Shown here: in pieces, positions 33,701 through 42,391 of the stretch
Numbering within the stretch: the first letter of the stretch is position 1
Layout: the number at the start of each line of letters is the position of its first letter
From: a virus
DNA length: 64,000 bases
IMG/VR virus record: IMGVR_UViG_3300021962_000021
Span: 124,001 to 188,000 of that record
Strand: one strand, 5' to 3'
Notes under the pieces: model-generated
Told to the model about the DNA's origin: nothing
Databases searched by the model: none
What the model saw: only the letters and a program-made list of their open reading frames with translations
Position numbers and translations under genes: made by a program

Positions 33701-35822
33701 AACTGCTACATCTATTTCATCGCCTGTAATCGCAGGTAATGGTGGATATATTTCAGGTTTATTTGTAGTTGGAAGTGGTGGAGCAATAACATTGGATGGT
33801 GTAAATAAAAAAATGTATATTGGAACGGGAACATATAATAATACCAATACATCTTTTTATGTAGATAATTCGGGTCAATTTTCTTTAAAAGATAAATTAA
33901 CTTGGGATGGAACAACATTGACAGTAAATGGTGCCGTTAATATTACAGGAGGTAGTGCTGCCAGTGCAATAACAAATTTAAATAGTGCAACATCTTCATT
34001 AGCAAGTTCGGTATCAACTGCACAATCAACTGCAAATACAGCGGTATCAAATGCTTCAACGGCACAATCTACCGCAAATACTGCAAATACAAAAGCAGAT
34101 ACTGCACAATCACAATTAACAGCAATAGGTTCGCAATCTGGTTCTTGGGTAAATCCATCAAACTACAATTTCGGTGGAAGTGGATTTGCATTGGCAAACG
34201 CAGCACCTGCGGGCTCTGGATTATATTTGGGTGCAAATTATTTGGGGTATTATAATGGTAGTTCTTGGAAATCTTATATGGATAATTCGGGTAACTTTGG
34301 TTTACAAGGTAGTGCGGGTTATTTAACATGGACCGCCGCATCCGATGCATTGGCTATAAAAGGAGATATTACTGCAACGAATATAACAGCAACAAACACA
34401 GGAAATATTGCAGGGTGGACACTAAGTTCCGATTCTTTATCAAAATCAACGGGTAGTTTTAGTTTAAGATTAACAACTTCAGGAAACAAACCAGCTATTG
34501 TTATTAGAGAAACAAATAGTGTGGATTATTTGGATAGATTGAGAATTAATGCCGATTTAACCATTCCTGCAATTAATATTAGTGATACGGGATCGTTGGG
34601 GTATTCTAATAGTTCACAAATACTTGCAACCGTATATGGGTCGGATAATCCGCCATATCAAGATGGTAATACGGGATACGATATGGCTGCATATGGGCAT
34701 ATCAACTATGGATATGGGTATGGTATAATTGGTTTACAATACGCATCTGAAGAGATATTTGTGGAAGCGGACCAGTTTCCAAGCATATCAAATATTATTT
34801 CAGGCCAATGTGATTATCAGGAATCTATTACAGGATATTGGGATTGTTATTTAAGAGTTAGACAATTCCCATCGGCAGTAGATGCACAAAATGAAACAAA
34901 TGTAAATACTTCTTTTGGATTTGGTGGAGAACAATTAATATTGTTAGCTTCAGCGCAATATTATGAATATAGTGGTCAAGTATATACCGATGTTCAAAAT
35001 AAATACGGTGGAACAATTAAAGCACCAGGAGGTGGGGGTATTAACACGGTGGGGACAGCCGTTTGGTATAGAGTTGAAATCATACAATATTATTATGGAT
35101 ATGTGGATGGAACCGCAAATAGTTTTATAAGAATTAGAAGGCCGGCAGGAGATATTATTGTAAAATTTGGTAGAGTTGGTAATGGTTATTCGATATTCTC
35201 TCCGGGCGGTATACAGGTTTATCAGGGTTTTAAAAACTATATGAATGCGGCTGATGTTTCTGCAAAAGCAGCGGGTCTTGATTCGGAGGCAGCTGCGAAC
35301 ATAAACTTTTTTGAAGTAAAAGGAAAATCGGGTATAATTGGTTCATTATCAATATCGGAAGGTTTAACTGGAAAATATAAAAACTTTAAAATACAACATC
35401 CAATACATGAAAACAAATGGTTATATCATACAGCAATAGAAGGACCTAGAGCAGATTTGATGTATAGAGGGACCGTTGAATTGTTAAACGGAGAAGCAAT
35501 GTGTTCAATAGATTCTGCCTCAAAAATGACGGAAGGAACTTTTTATAATCTATCAAGAAATGCACAATTATTTTTACAAAACGAATCAGGATTTGATAGA
35601 ATTAAAGGAAATATTATTAGTGGTTCTATAAATATACAATGTGAAAATACTCAATCAACCGATGTGGTTAGTTGGTTAGTTGTTGCCGAAAGAAATGATC
35701 CAGATATAATAGATTCACCACTATATGATAGAAATAAAAATTATAGAACGGAAAAATATAAAAACGATTTTTTATTACAGGCTAAAAATGAATTAATACA
35801 AAGAATAAGTGGTAGTATATGA
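30741..35822 (+). CDS. long tail fibre/adhesin (1693 aa)
   Basis: This is probably the host-recognition fibre. The N-terminal 450 residues are beta-rich and should attach to the baseplate. Residues 599-675 are seven 11-residue repeats (SVSGTIGSVSA type). From about 715 to 1220 a module recurs four times, with YLGYYNGSDWKTYMANNGNF-like cores followed by a TWDG(T/S)TLTINGA-like strand. Ala/Ser-rich helical stretches separate the modules. The C-terminal domain (about 1545-1693, with FKIQHPIHENKWLYHTAIEG and VVAERNDPDI) matches a conserved fibre-tip domain of marine T4-like phages. The stop overlaps the first glycosyltransferase gene (ATGA). Ser/Thr/Gly richness makes it a possible glycosylation target, which is inference. 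Confidence 0.88.
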   Translation: MAVLKKTLFPENLEKYSVLIQDTDTNSKYFKITELPDTFTGGKNAFLIQGSEFLVADTIVKIEIKDSQGNIIYHEPGEGIPEYYEGTSKVIAVYIYPDTAFGPCTITILGEVSEYVDANGIKQPVPLQYRDTYNVRWQKEINVNPFLQNNTKIRFYKRPQVEITEILKPVFTITETRIAQGGNTSLYPTDYYVNNTFGKFGDQYILPDDLEYFATLLNGQTFQNNMLGETMSFSSYPTYTPEILEIISADTAKINPPLIESDIVQTVMTTPYSVTYLSGSDRTQSEFTSSYANIKLSQLETFAGDVKRVKVFRRSKGSISDYELVQDILLESTELLITLEGSSRAVQSTGIFDSEILSKYWNTTETLTSTLSNSRLVNGVKLNGGGKFLYTSSLDLTSKTVYELQFDAFYSSSTASDLDIYISGSTTTNSSSIGELKIGTLTGISPTKKFENQIVQFKLDVTEPSASLYFSASQGEWHLSDLSLVVSAETAFSPDSVAFLTSVPTTVPNEIFEFKFEFYDVNNNFVPITILKEKQFSGGTNTVIVLTQLASSSVELSSSIASASLDLTNTISSVSQSISGTVTVNSASAYTTITNVSSSVSGSIFSLSGSVSGTIGSVSASVSGTIGQVSSSVSGTIGSVSASVSGTIGQVSGSISGSIYTLSGSVSGSIANVSSSISSSLSTANSQSLYTVYSASAYLDKFIFTDENGKVKRPPTASVSGLYTGDTHLGFYGGGVWKTYMDNQGDFYLTSSAVNGGFLAWSSTQGRLQIAGDINIQGGNAATTTALSSSLNAVSGAINSATASLSTSVASTTFTTATGLIAKPPTVLVGSTAGLYLGSSYLGYYNGSDWKTYMANNGNFYLSGTGTDSLTWNGSTLTINGAITVTGGNAATSAALTSSLSSTLSSANSTAAGYAANAVTSGSVSAAAAQTAAQLFATSIGTNAVASGSAAASAAQTAAINQAKTDASASINLLANGNWTGGSGTFITATSISSPVIAGNGGYISGLFVVGSGGAITLDGVNKKMYIGTGTYNNTNTSFYVDNSGQFSLKDKLTWDGTTLTVNGAVNITGGSAASAITNLNSATSSLASSVSTAQSTANTAVSNASTAQSTANTANTKADTAQSQLTAIGSQSGSWVNPSNYNFGGSGFALANAAPAGSGLYLGANYLGYYNGSSWKSYMDNSGNFGLQGSAGYLTWTAASDALAIKGDITATNITATNTGNIAGWTLSSDSLSKSTGSFSLRLTTSGNKPAIVIRETNSVDYLDRLRINADLTIPAINISDTGSLGYSNSSQILATVYGSDNPPYQDGNTGYDMAAYGHINYGYGYGIIGLQYASEEIFVEADQFPSISNIISGQCDYQESITGYWDCYLRVRQFPSAVDAQNETNVNTSFGFGGEQLILLASAQYYEYSGQVYTDVQNKYGGTIKAPGGGGINTVGTAVWYRVEIIQYYYGYVDGTANSFIRIRRPAGDIIVKFGRVGNGYSIFSPGGIQVYQGFKNYMNAADVSAKAAGLDSEAAANINFFEVKGKSGIIGSLSISEGLTGKYKNFKIQHPIHENKWLYHTAIEGPRADLMYRGTVELLNGEAMCSIDSASKMTEGTFYNLSRNAQLFLQNESGFDRIKGNIISGSINIQCENTQSTDVVSWLVVAERNDPDIIDSPLYDRNKNYRTEKYKNDFLLQAKNELIQRISGSI
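32535..32765 (+). repeat. seven 33-bp repeats encoding 11-residue fibre units
   Basis: Seven in-frame units of 33 bp encode SVSGTIGSVSA-type peptides (residues 599-675 of the fibre), with a higher-order 66-bp period in the middle where units alternate GSVSA and GQVSS. Hydrophobic residues fall at positions 2, 6 and 9 of each unit, the spacing of a hendecad coiled coil. Confidence 0.9.
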
Positions 35823-36793
35823 TAGTATTCATAACAACGGGTTACGGAAAAAATGTTATAGGGGGTTCTGATATTTGGTGCAATAACTTTGTAGAAAATA
35901 TACTCCCTTTAATAAAAGAAGATTACAAAATAATTGTGGTTGGTAGACCTTTAATAAAAGAAGAAGGTGCAATTTATACATACGAAAACGAAGAAGAAGT
36001 AAAAAAAATATTAGATGAATGTGAAAAAATTGTTATCCTTCATCATCCATATAAAAAGTGGGAATTACTTCAAAATTACTTTCATAAAATACACACAACA
36101 TTTGTTCATGCTTTCATACCAGATGTAGTTGGATTGAATGATGAATACGAAAACCTAATGACAAGATTAGATTGGCATTGGCAAAAAGACCTTTTAGATA
36201 ATTCTAAAAACATAGTTTGGATTGGTTATGAGAGTGATACAATTCATACTTATTTTCCAAATACAATCACAATAACAAACTATTATGAATGGAAACACAA
36301 TAAACCATTTGTTCCAATAGTTAGTAATAGAATTGGTTATGCTGCAAGATGTGAAACGAGAAAGAATGCACATTATTTAGATAAAATACCCGCTTTCATA
36401 TTTTCAAACAAATATGATTACAAACGATTATTGGATGTATCTAAAATAAATTCGGAAGTTCATCAATTTATAGAATTTGATTATAAATTTCACAACAAAT
36501 TTTTTGAAAAGAATTTTCAAATATTTCATGGAGCATATACTAAAGAACCATTTGGTTATGCAATCTTCGATGCAATTGATAATGGTAAACTACCAATATT
36601 AGATACGAATTGGATGAAGGGAATTAAGTATCGTTATAGAGCAATGAATAAAGAACAATTTCATTATCAATATCTTCGTATACTTGAAGATGATTTTGAA
36701 AAAAATAAAAAACAATTTGATAGATTAAAAAAAGGTCTTGAAAAATATACAAACAAAGAAAAATGGATTACTGAAATATTAAAGGTTATATGA
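35819..36793 (+). CDS. GT-B fold glycosyltransferase (GT4-like)
   Basis: The 324-residue protein starts MIVFITTGYGKNVIGGSDIW, where the Gly-Gly loop is typical of the acceptor domain of GT4 enzymes. The C-terminal donor domain has GYAARCETRKNAHYL (about 180) and AYTKEPFGYAIFDAIDNGKL (about 240), matching the E-x7-E region that binds a nucleotide sugar. It should transfer a sugar from a nucleotide donor in the cytoplasm. Its ATG overlaps the fibre stop codon, so it is translated right after the fibre; that linkage points to a shared role. Donor and acceptor are unknown. Confidence 0.8.
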   Translation: MIVFITTGYGKNVIGGSDIWCNNFVENILPLIKEDYKIIVVGRPLIKEEGAIYTYENEEEVKKILDECEKIVILHHPYKKWELLQNYFHKIHTTFVHAFIPDVVGLNDEYENLMTRLDWHWQKDLLDNSKNIVWIGYESDTIHTYFPNTITITNYYEWKHNKPFVPIVSNRIGYAARCETRKNAHYLDKIPAFIFSNKYDYKRLLDVSKINSEVHQFIEFDYKFHNKFFEKNFQIFHGAYTKEPFGYAIFDAIDNGKLPILDTNWMKGIKYRYRAMNKEQFHYQYLRILEDDFEKNKKQFDRLKKGLEKYTNKEKWITEILKVI

Positions 36794-38124
36794 AATATAT
36801 AAATTTACTTTGCACCACAGCAGAATTACATTGTTTATTTCCAGATGCTAAACTTTTGGATTTGAATAAGGTAATGGATAATAAATTATCTGTATTAAAA
36901 ATAAAATCAAATGATAATACTATTACAATAAACCATCATTTGGATATGAATGTGTATTCCAAAATACAAAATACAAATGATTTGATAAATATGGATTCAT
37001 ATTATACAAATCCGATTGATGATTTAACAATAATATGTGATAGAAAACTTTGGTATGAATTATACTATCCATTATTAAAAAATAATAAAGAAGATTTTTT
37101 AAAATTAGAAAATCGTTATGTAGAAAAAAACATTACAGTTTTTTTTAATTTTGCATTTTTAGAAGCAGTAAATTATGAAGATGAATCCGATTTGTTTTTG
37201 TATAATTTTAAATTTAATCATATTAAATTAACAGATTATGAATTGTTTGCAAAGGAAAATAATTTTTATTATGATTCATTTTATTCTTTATTTCATATAT
37301 TAGGAGAAGGACAATTGATAACAACTTTATTTCCACATACAAAATATGGATGGAGTGAATATTTGGTTGATTTTAAAAAAATGTTTGAAAATTTTAACAT
37401 AAATAATAAATTATATAGAACTAATGTTTATTCACAAACTTGTCAAAAACCAAGATACCATAGAATAAAATTTTTATTAGAGGCATATAAAAATGATATA
37501 TTACAACATGGAAAAAATAATGTTAATATTAAATTTTTAGAAGAATATAAACAAGCCGTAAATGATAATTTTATTTATACGGATAACACCAAAAAACATA
37601 GTATTAATCATAAGAAATATTTTAATAAAGAATTTTTTAATGAATTTTTAAAAATTATTGACAAAATAAACATCACATCAGACAATGCTGATTTTTTATA
37701 TGACCATTTGAAATATTATTTTAAAGATGAAGAATATAATGATGCATGGATTGATGTAGTTGGTGAAACACATTGCATTTTTGATTTACAATACGGATTT
37801 TTTACAGAAAAATCAATAAAACCAATTATAGCTGAAAATTTTTGTATGATTTACGGTTCTAATAAAGTTTATGATTCTTTTAAAAAAATAGGAATAGACC
37901 TATTTTTAGATGAATTTGATTTAAATGGAATAGAATATAAAAATGAATTGGAGCAAATAGATATGATTGTAACTTCTTTAAAAAAATTAAATACTAAAGA
38001 ATTGCAAAAGTTATATATAAAAAATTATAATAGAATAAAAAATAATAAGGAAAATTTAATTAATCATTATTGTAATATAATGAATAATATTAATAAATTA
38101 CTTTTAAAAACAAATATAATATGA
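36790..38124 (+). CDS. putative glycosyltransferase-like protein (large, very A+T-rich gene)
   Basis: This 444-residue protein is rich in Asn, Lys, Tyr and Ile. A segment near 325-360 (DVVGETHCIFDLQYGFFTEK, then SIKPIIAENFCMIYG) matches in order the stretch VTETFFGRNVFLSEKIFKPL of the protein at 52212. That pattern (E-T, then SEKI-KP, then FI-x-G) is what I associate with exostosin/GT10-like transferases, where it lines the nucleotide-sugar site. The N-terminal half is not recognised. Overlaps of 4 nt on both sides (ATGA) place it inside the operon. Assignment is moderate. Confidence 0.5.
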   Translation: MKYINLLCTTAELHCLFPDAKLLDLNKVMDNKLSVLKIKSNDNTITINHHLDMNVYSKIQNTNDLINMDSYYTNPIDDLTIICDRKLWYELYYPLLKNNKEDFLKLENRYVEKNITVFFNFAFLEAVNYEDESDLFLYNFKFNHIKLTDYELFAKENNFYYDSFYSLFHILGEGQLITTLFPHTKYGWSEYLVDFKKMFENFNINNKLYRTNVYSQTCQKPRYHRIKFLLEAYKNDILQHGKNNVNIKFLEEYKQAVNDNFIYTDNTKKHSINHKKYFNKEFFNEFLKIIDKINITSDNADFLYDHLKYYFKDEEYNDAWIDVVGETHCIFDLQYGFFTEKSIKPIIAENFCMIYGSNKVYDSFKKIGIDLFLDEFDLNGIEYKNELEQIDMIVTSLKKLNTKELQKLYIKNYNRIKNNKENLINHYCNIMNNINKLLLKTNII

Positions 38125-39005
38125 TTTTAGTGAATGGGTGTTCTTTTTCTGCACCATCCGATGATAATGATAGTTGGGTATCGGGATTATATAATAAAGG
38201 ATTTGACCGTTATAATTATAAAATTCCAAGTAGTATAGAACAAAAATATGCAGTAAGAAATATTGCAGTTGGTGGTTCTTCTAATACTGTAATACGAAGA
38301 AAAACTTTTTGGTATTTAAATGATATATCGCATAAGCATATGCCTGATTATATGATTGTTCAATGGTCCACAATTGATAGATGGGATTATCCAATTTTTG
38401 TTTCAGAAGAAAAAGCAAATACATTTCCAAGAATAAAAGATATATCACCACATTGGGTAAATAAAATAAATTATATGTGTAATGGGACCGATACTATGGG
38501 ATATGCTAAAGATTTTTATGAAAAATATTATTCTTTTTATGGAGCAGTTTTGGATACATTAGAAAACATATATCACACACAACAATATTTGAATACAAAA
38601 GGTATACCATATAAAATGCTTACAATTGGTAATCTTTTCGATATGGATGTTAGTATTGAAAAATTAATAAAATTACAAACGGATAAAACGGGCCAAAGTG
38701 GTAATTATGCAACTTTAAAAACAAATAAAAGTATTTTTGATAAATTAGAACCGTTTGAGAATTCTTGGTATGAATTAGATACACTAAAAGCATTACTAAA
38801 TAAAATAGATTTTAGTAAATTTATATTTACAGATGATGTAAACATATCCGGATTTGGTGGTGGGATTATAGAATGGTTTTTAAATCAAAATGAAATGCTT
38901 AACGGAGGACAGTGGCATCCATCTGGAGAACAACACATTAGGTTTTTTAATGAATTTCTTTGGCCAAAAATAGAAAAAGAAGTAGAACAATATTCCAGAA
39001 AATGA
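38121..39005 (+). CDS. SGNH hydrolase-like protein 2
   Basis: A 294-residue protein with the block I variant VNGCSFSAPSDDNDSW, IAVGGSSNTVIRR as blocks II-III and a C-terminal WHPSGEQHIRFFNEFLWP with candidate catalytic His residues. It is a relative of the proteins at 6793, 54607 and 55287. In glycan operons this class commonly adds or removes acyl groups. The GCSF form, in place of GDS, is common in phage and lipopolysaccharide loci, so it probably has a specialised substrate. ATGA overlaps join it to both neighbours. Confidence 0.72.
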   Translation: MILVNGCSFSAPSDDNDSWVSGLYNKGFDRYNYKIPSSIEQKYAVRNIAVGGSSNTVIRRKTFWYLNDISHKHMPDYMIVQWSTIDRWDYPIFVSEEKANTFPRIKDISPHWVNKINYMCNGTDTMGYAKDFYEKYYSFYGAVLDTLENIYHTQQYLNTKGIPYKMLTIGNLFDMDVSIEKLIKLQTDKTGQSGNYATLKTNKSIFDKLEPFENSWYELDTLKALLNKIDFSKFIFTDDVNISGFGGGIIEWFLNQNEMLNGGQWHPSGEQHIRFFNEFLWPKIEKEVEQYSRK

Positions 39006-39760
39006 ACTTACTAAATCAAACACTAATTCAAAAATATTTAACAAATAATCATACTATTGATGAAAATGGTAATGTTAAATTGGAGCCTGTAAAGTATCGT
39101 TGGACACATGGTGCAACCGATTTACACTTAGGAGATGGGTTAATGATATATTCACTCATAATGTTTAATAGAGCAAAAATATGCGTTTGTATTGGAACAG
39201 GAGGAGGATTTATACCCCGTCTTATGACGCAAGCTAGAAAAGATTTATGGGAACAAAAAATATTCGAAGGGAATAATCAAACCGAATGGGGTGATATTGG
39301 AACAACTATAATTATAGATGCTTCAAATGGTATTGGAGGGTTTACTGATTGGACAGATGAAAATTCTTTTTTAAGACAACATTTTTCACCACAAGTTATT
39401 TTAGAAACATCAGAAAGGGCCTTTTATGATTATTTTGTAAGACAAGATATTAAGATTGATTATTTGCATATAGATGGCGACCATTCTTATGAAGGTGTTA
39501 AAAAAGATTTTGAATTGTATTCAACCATAATGTCAGAAAATGGAATTATAACAATACACGATACCGACCAAAATTATCATGATACTTTTATCGTTACTGA
39601 AGATGCTAAAAAGGATTTTGATAATTTTGATGGGCCGGCAAAATTTATTAAAGATTTAGAAAATAATTCTGATTGGAATTTGGTAAATTTAAAAAATTTT
39701 CGTATGTTTGATTCTTTAAAACCAACAACAACTGGATTGACAGTTCTGACAAGAAAATAA
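39002..39760 (+). CDS. class I SAM-dependent methyltransferase
   Basis: The 252-residue enzyme is of the Methyltransf_24 type. The SAM-binding motif I is ICVCIGTGGGFIPRLM (about residue 60), with the acidic motif at TTIIIDASNG; DYLHIDGDHSYEGVKKDFEL and GIITIHDTDQ are the post-I and metal-binding motifs. It probably methylates a sugar hydroxyl. A longer frame starts at 38960, but the ATG at 39002 overlaps the previous stop as ATGA, the pattern used all along this operon, so I choose it. Confidence 0.85.
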   Translation: MNLLNQTLIQKYLTNNHTIDENGNVKLEPVKYRWTHGATDLHLGDGLMIYSLIMFNRAKICVCIGTGGGFIPRLMTQARKDLWEQKIFEGNNQTEWGDIGTTIIIDASNGIGGFTDWTDENSFLRQHFSPQVILETSERAFYDYFVRQDIKIDYLHIDGDHSYEGVKKDFELYSTIMSENGIITIHDTDQNYHDTFIVTEDAKKDFDNFDGPAKFIKDLENNSDWNLVNLKNFRMFDSLKPTTTGLTVLTRK

Positions 39761-39762
39761 AA

Positions 39763-40629
39763 ATGAATAAAAAAATAAGATTAGTTACAGTAACAGGTTC
39801 GAGAACAGATACACTCGAATATATGATTAATCATTACTATGATTTGGTTGACGAGATTTATATTGTTGTTTATGATACAGGAAATGGACAATACGATAAA
39901 GTTAAAGAGATAACTGATAATTACAAAGACAAAATATTTTTATATAGGCACGATGATACTCAAGAATACAATTGGGAGACAGTTACAGCATTATACAATG
40001 AAATAAAAAATTTATATCCAAATGATTGGTGGGTTATTTCAGATGATGATGAATTTCATTTATATTCAAAACCATTAAGAGAAATAATAAATGATTGTGA
40101 TGAAAATAATTGGGATATAGTTAGAGGTGGTTTTATAGATAGAATTGGAGAAGATGGTAAATTTAAAGAAATTGAAAAATTCTCTAAAAAACAAAATATA
40201 TTTAGTCAATTTCCATATGCTGGATTTTTCAGATATCAAATGAGCAAAGCATGTCCTAATAAAATTTGTATTGTAAAGGGTTATATAGAAATAACTCCTG
40301 GTCAACATTATGCAAAGATAGATGGGCATACAACTTGGAGATGGCAAGGTTGGCAACACCCTTTAATTGCACCTGTAGATATTTACAATGTTCAGGTACA
40401 TCATTTTAAATGGGATAAAACAGTTGTTGATAGAATAAAAAAAGTAGCAGATATTAGAAAAGATTATGCATACTCAGATGAATATTTTAAAATGCATCAA
40501 TCATTAAGAAATTCAAATTTTGAATTGAATTTATTATCAGAAGATTATATGTTTGAATATTGTCCAGTTGCATCCTTTGAAAGTTACAAAAAATGGAAAA
40601 AATTATTTAATAAAATTATATCTATATAA
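39763..40629 (+). CDS. GT2-like glycosyltransferase (Glyco_tranf_2_4 type)
   Basis: This 288-residue protein begins IRLVTVTGSRTDTLEYMIN, the usual start of GT-A enzymes acting on unbranched acceptors. WWVISDDDEFHLY (about 90) gives the metal-binding DxD, and NVQVHHFKWDKTVVDRIKK (about 210) the His-rich end typical of this group. It should be a cytoplasmic inverting transferase. It follows the methyltransferase by 2 nt and precedes the first GT7-LamG gene. Confidence 0.82.
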   Translation: MNKKIRLVTVTGSRTDTLEYMINHYYDLVDEIYIVVYDTGNGQYDKVKEITDNYKDKIFLYRHDDTQEYNWETVTALYNEIKNLYPNDWWVISDDDEFHLYSKPLREIINDCDENNWDIVRGGFIDRIGEDGKFKEIEKFSKKQNIFSQFPYAGFFRYQMSKACPNKICIVKGYIEITPGQHYAKIDGHTTWRWQGWQHPLIAPVDIYNVQVHHFKWDKTVVDRIKKVADIRKDYAYSDEYFKMHQSLRNSNFELNLLSEDYMFEYCPVASFESYKKWKKLFNKIISI

Positions 40630-40637
40630 AAGGTTAT

Positions 40638-42086
40638 ATGCAAGATAAAAAGTTATCTATTATAGTTCCATATTCTGACCGTAAAGAACAAATGTATACA
40701 TTCATAGGTCATATGGAATATTTCCTTAAAGATAAGGTCAATTACGAAATACATTTCATAGAACAAAAAGATGCAGATGTTTATTTTAATTATGGTAAAC
40801 TATGTAATATTGGGTTTGATATAACCGCAGATACTTCTGATTATTATGTTTTTCAAGATATAGATTTATTACCAAAGCAAGATAATTGTGATTATACATA
40901 TACACATTATCCAACACATCTTGCTACAAATTTAAAACCATATGCAAATTGGATTGGTGGTAGTTTTAAAATAACAAAAGAAGATTTTATCAAAGTAAAT
41001 GGATTTAGTAATGATTATTGGGGTGGTATTTTTCATTGGGAAGATTTTCTATTTAGATTAAATAAACACAATCTATTGCCGGTTAAGAGATTCTTTACTA
41101 AAAATGTTTACAAACCACATAGATTAATTGATGTTGATGAGATAAATAAATTTAGTAAAAAAACAGTTTATCCATTTATTTCCGACCAAAATAATTGTGC
41201 TATTATAAAAGCAAATAAGAAAACTGATTATCTATTTGAAGATTCATTTACGATATCAATGGATATCTGGATAAACGATAATCAATCAACAAACGGGTGT
41301 ATAATTGGTAAGCAAGGATATGATATGGGTATTTTTGTTATGAAAAACCAGGCTATAGCTGTTCAAATCTGGGGAGATGATAATCAATTGTATAATATTT
41401 GGTTCGAACATAAAAACTATACAAATCAATGGATTAATTTAGCATTAAAAGTTGATATGGATTATAGAAAAGCATCTTTATTTGTAGATGGTAAATTGGT
41501 TGGTTGGAGTGAATTGCCAGATACATTAATGGATTTTAGAGGTAAAGATTTGTGGATAGGAAGTATGGCGTTTAGAGATTGTTTCGAAGGTAAAATATCA
41601 AATCTATTGTGCTTTGATTATGCATTAAACGATTCGGAAATAGAAAAAATATATGTTGATGGTTATAAAACAGATGATATTGTCAATACAAATTTTGAAT
41701 CTATAATAGACATAACATTTAGTAAAAAATTTGGAGATTTTTATGTAGATGAATCTAAATCAAAATCGCATGCAAGATTGATATCTACGGGATTACATAA
41801 CCAAATATATTCAGAAGAAATAACTCTTTCATACGAAACAAATATGCCAGAACAATCTTTGGGTAGATTTGAAGTTATGGAAGGAGAAGAAAAATTTTCT
41901 AAATTGGGTGTGTATAATTGGGTTGATAAGGATGGAAATTTTGTAGAAAATGAAAGTATATTTTTCTATGAAATAGCAAACAACACCCTAAACACAGACA
42001 ATTTTGGATTAAATACACTTTCATATGATTTATATGAAACAGAACAATTAAAAGATAATATATTTTTACACTCAATTAAAATTTAA
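40638..42086 (+). CDS. GT7-like transferase with inserted LamG domain, degenerate active site
   Basis: First of three tandem paralogues (482 residues). Residues 1-145 follow the beta-1,4-galactosyltransferase (GT7) pattern: IIVPYSDRKEQMYTF, NYGKLCNIGF, VFQDIDLLP (DxD) and GGSFKITKEDFIKVNGFSND. The catalytic WGWGxEDDD box, however, is WGGIFHWED, so activity is doubtful. A LamG-like domain spans about 185-375, with LKVDMDYRKASLFVDGKLVG and LWIGSMAFRDCFEG. The end (LGRFEVMEGEEKF, then NFGLNTLSYDLYE) aligns with the last part of the GT7 fold, so the lectin-like domain is nested in it. It may be a sugar-binding partner of the next two enzymes. Confidence 0.8.
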   Translation: MQDKKLSIIVPYSDRKEQMYTFIGHMEYFLKDKVNYEIHFIEQKDADVYFNYGKLCNIGFDITADTSDYYVFQDIDLLPKQDNCDYTYTHYPTHLATNLKPYANWIGGSFKITKEDFIKVNGFSNDYWGGIFHWEDFLFRLNKHNLLPVKRFFTKNVYKPHRLIDVDEINKFSKKTVYPFISDQNNCAIIKANKKTDYLFEDSFTISMDIWINDNQSTNGCIIGKQGYDMGIFVMKNQAIAVQIWGDDNQLYNIWFEHKNYTNQWINLALKVDMDYRKASLFVDGKLVGWSELPDTLMDFRGKDLWIGSMAFRDCFEGKISNLLCFDYALNDSEIEKIYVDGYKTDDIVNTNFESIIDITFSKKFGDFYVDESKSKSHARLISTGLHNQIYSEEITLSYETNMPEQSLGRFEVMEGEEKFSKLGVYNWVDKDGNFVENESIFFYEIANNTLNTDNFGLNTLSYDLYETEQLKDNIFLHSIKI

Positions 42087-42088
42087 AA

Positions 42089-42388
42089 ATGGCAAAAATT
42101 AAGTTACAAGAAGTAGAAACTCCAGAACAAAATTTAGAATCAGTTGTATTGGAAACAAGAAAAGTTAAAGCATTGGAAAAGATAGCAAATTCTTTGGATG
42201 CACTTACTATTTGGTTCGAAGAAATTGATAAGAAAGAATGGGGTGAAAGATTGGCATGGTATTTGTATGAATGGCATACAATGGCTAAAGCAAATTTTAG
42301 TGGGGAAGTTCCAACAACACAGGAAGAACAACAAACTCCACCACCACCAAGAAAAGTTAGACCAAAAAAAGATATAGAAAAAGTTTAA
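42089..42388 (+). CDS. small helical protein between GT7-LamG genes
   Basis: This 99-residue protein has one amphipathic helix region (VVLETRKVKALEKIANSLDA), a Trp-rich middle (KEWGERLAWYLYEWHTMAKA) and a Pro/Gln/Lys-rich tail. It lies 2 nt after one GT7-LamG gene and 3 nt before the next, so an adaptor or membrane-surface tether for these enzymes is possible. No family is recognised. Confidence 0.7.
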   Translation: MAKIKLQEVETPEQNLESVVLETRKVKALEKIANSLDALTIWFEEIDKKEWGERLAWYLYEWHTMAKANFSGEVPTTQEEQQTPPPPRKVRPKKDIEKV

Positions 42389-42391
42389 TAA

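Noticed and set aside
38960-39001. Upstream ATG that would extend the methyltransferase
   Set aside because: It overlaps the previous gene by 46 nt; the ATG at 39002 gives the ATGA overlap used by neighbouring genes.
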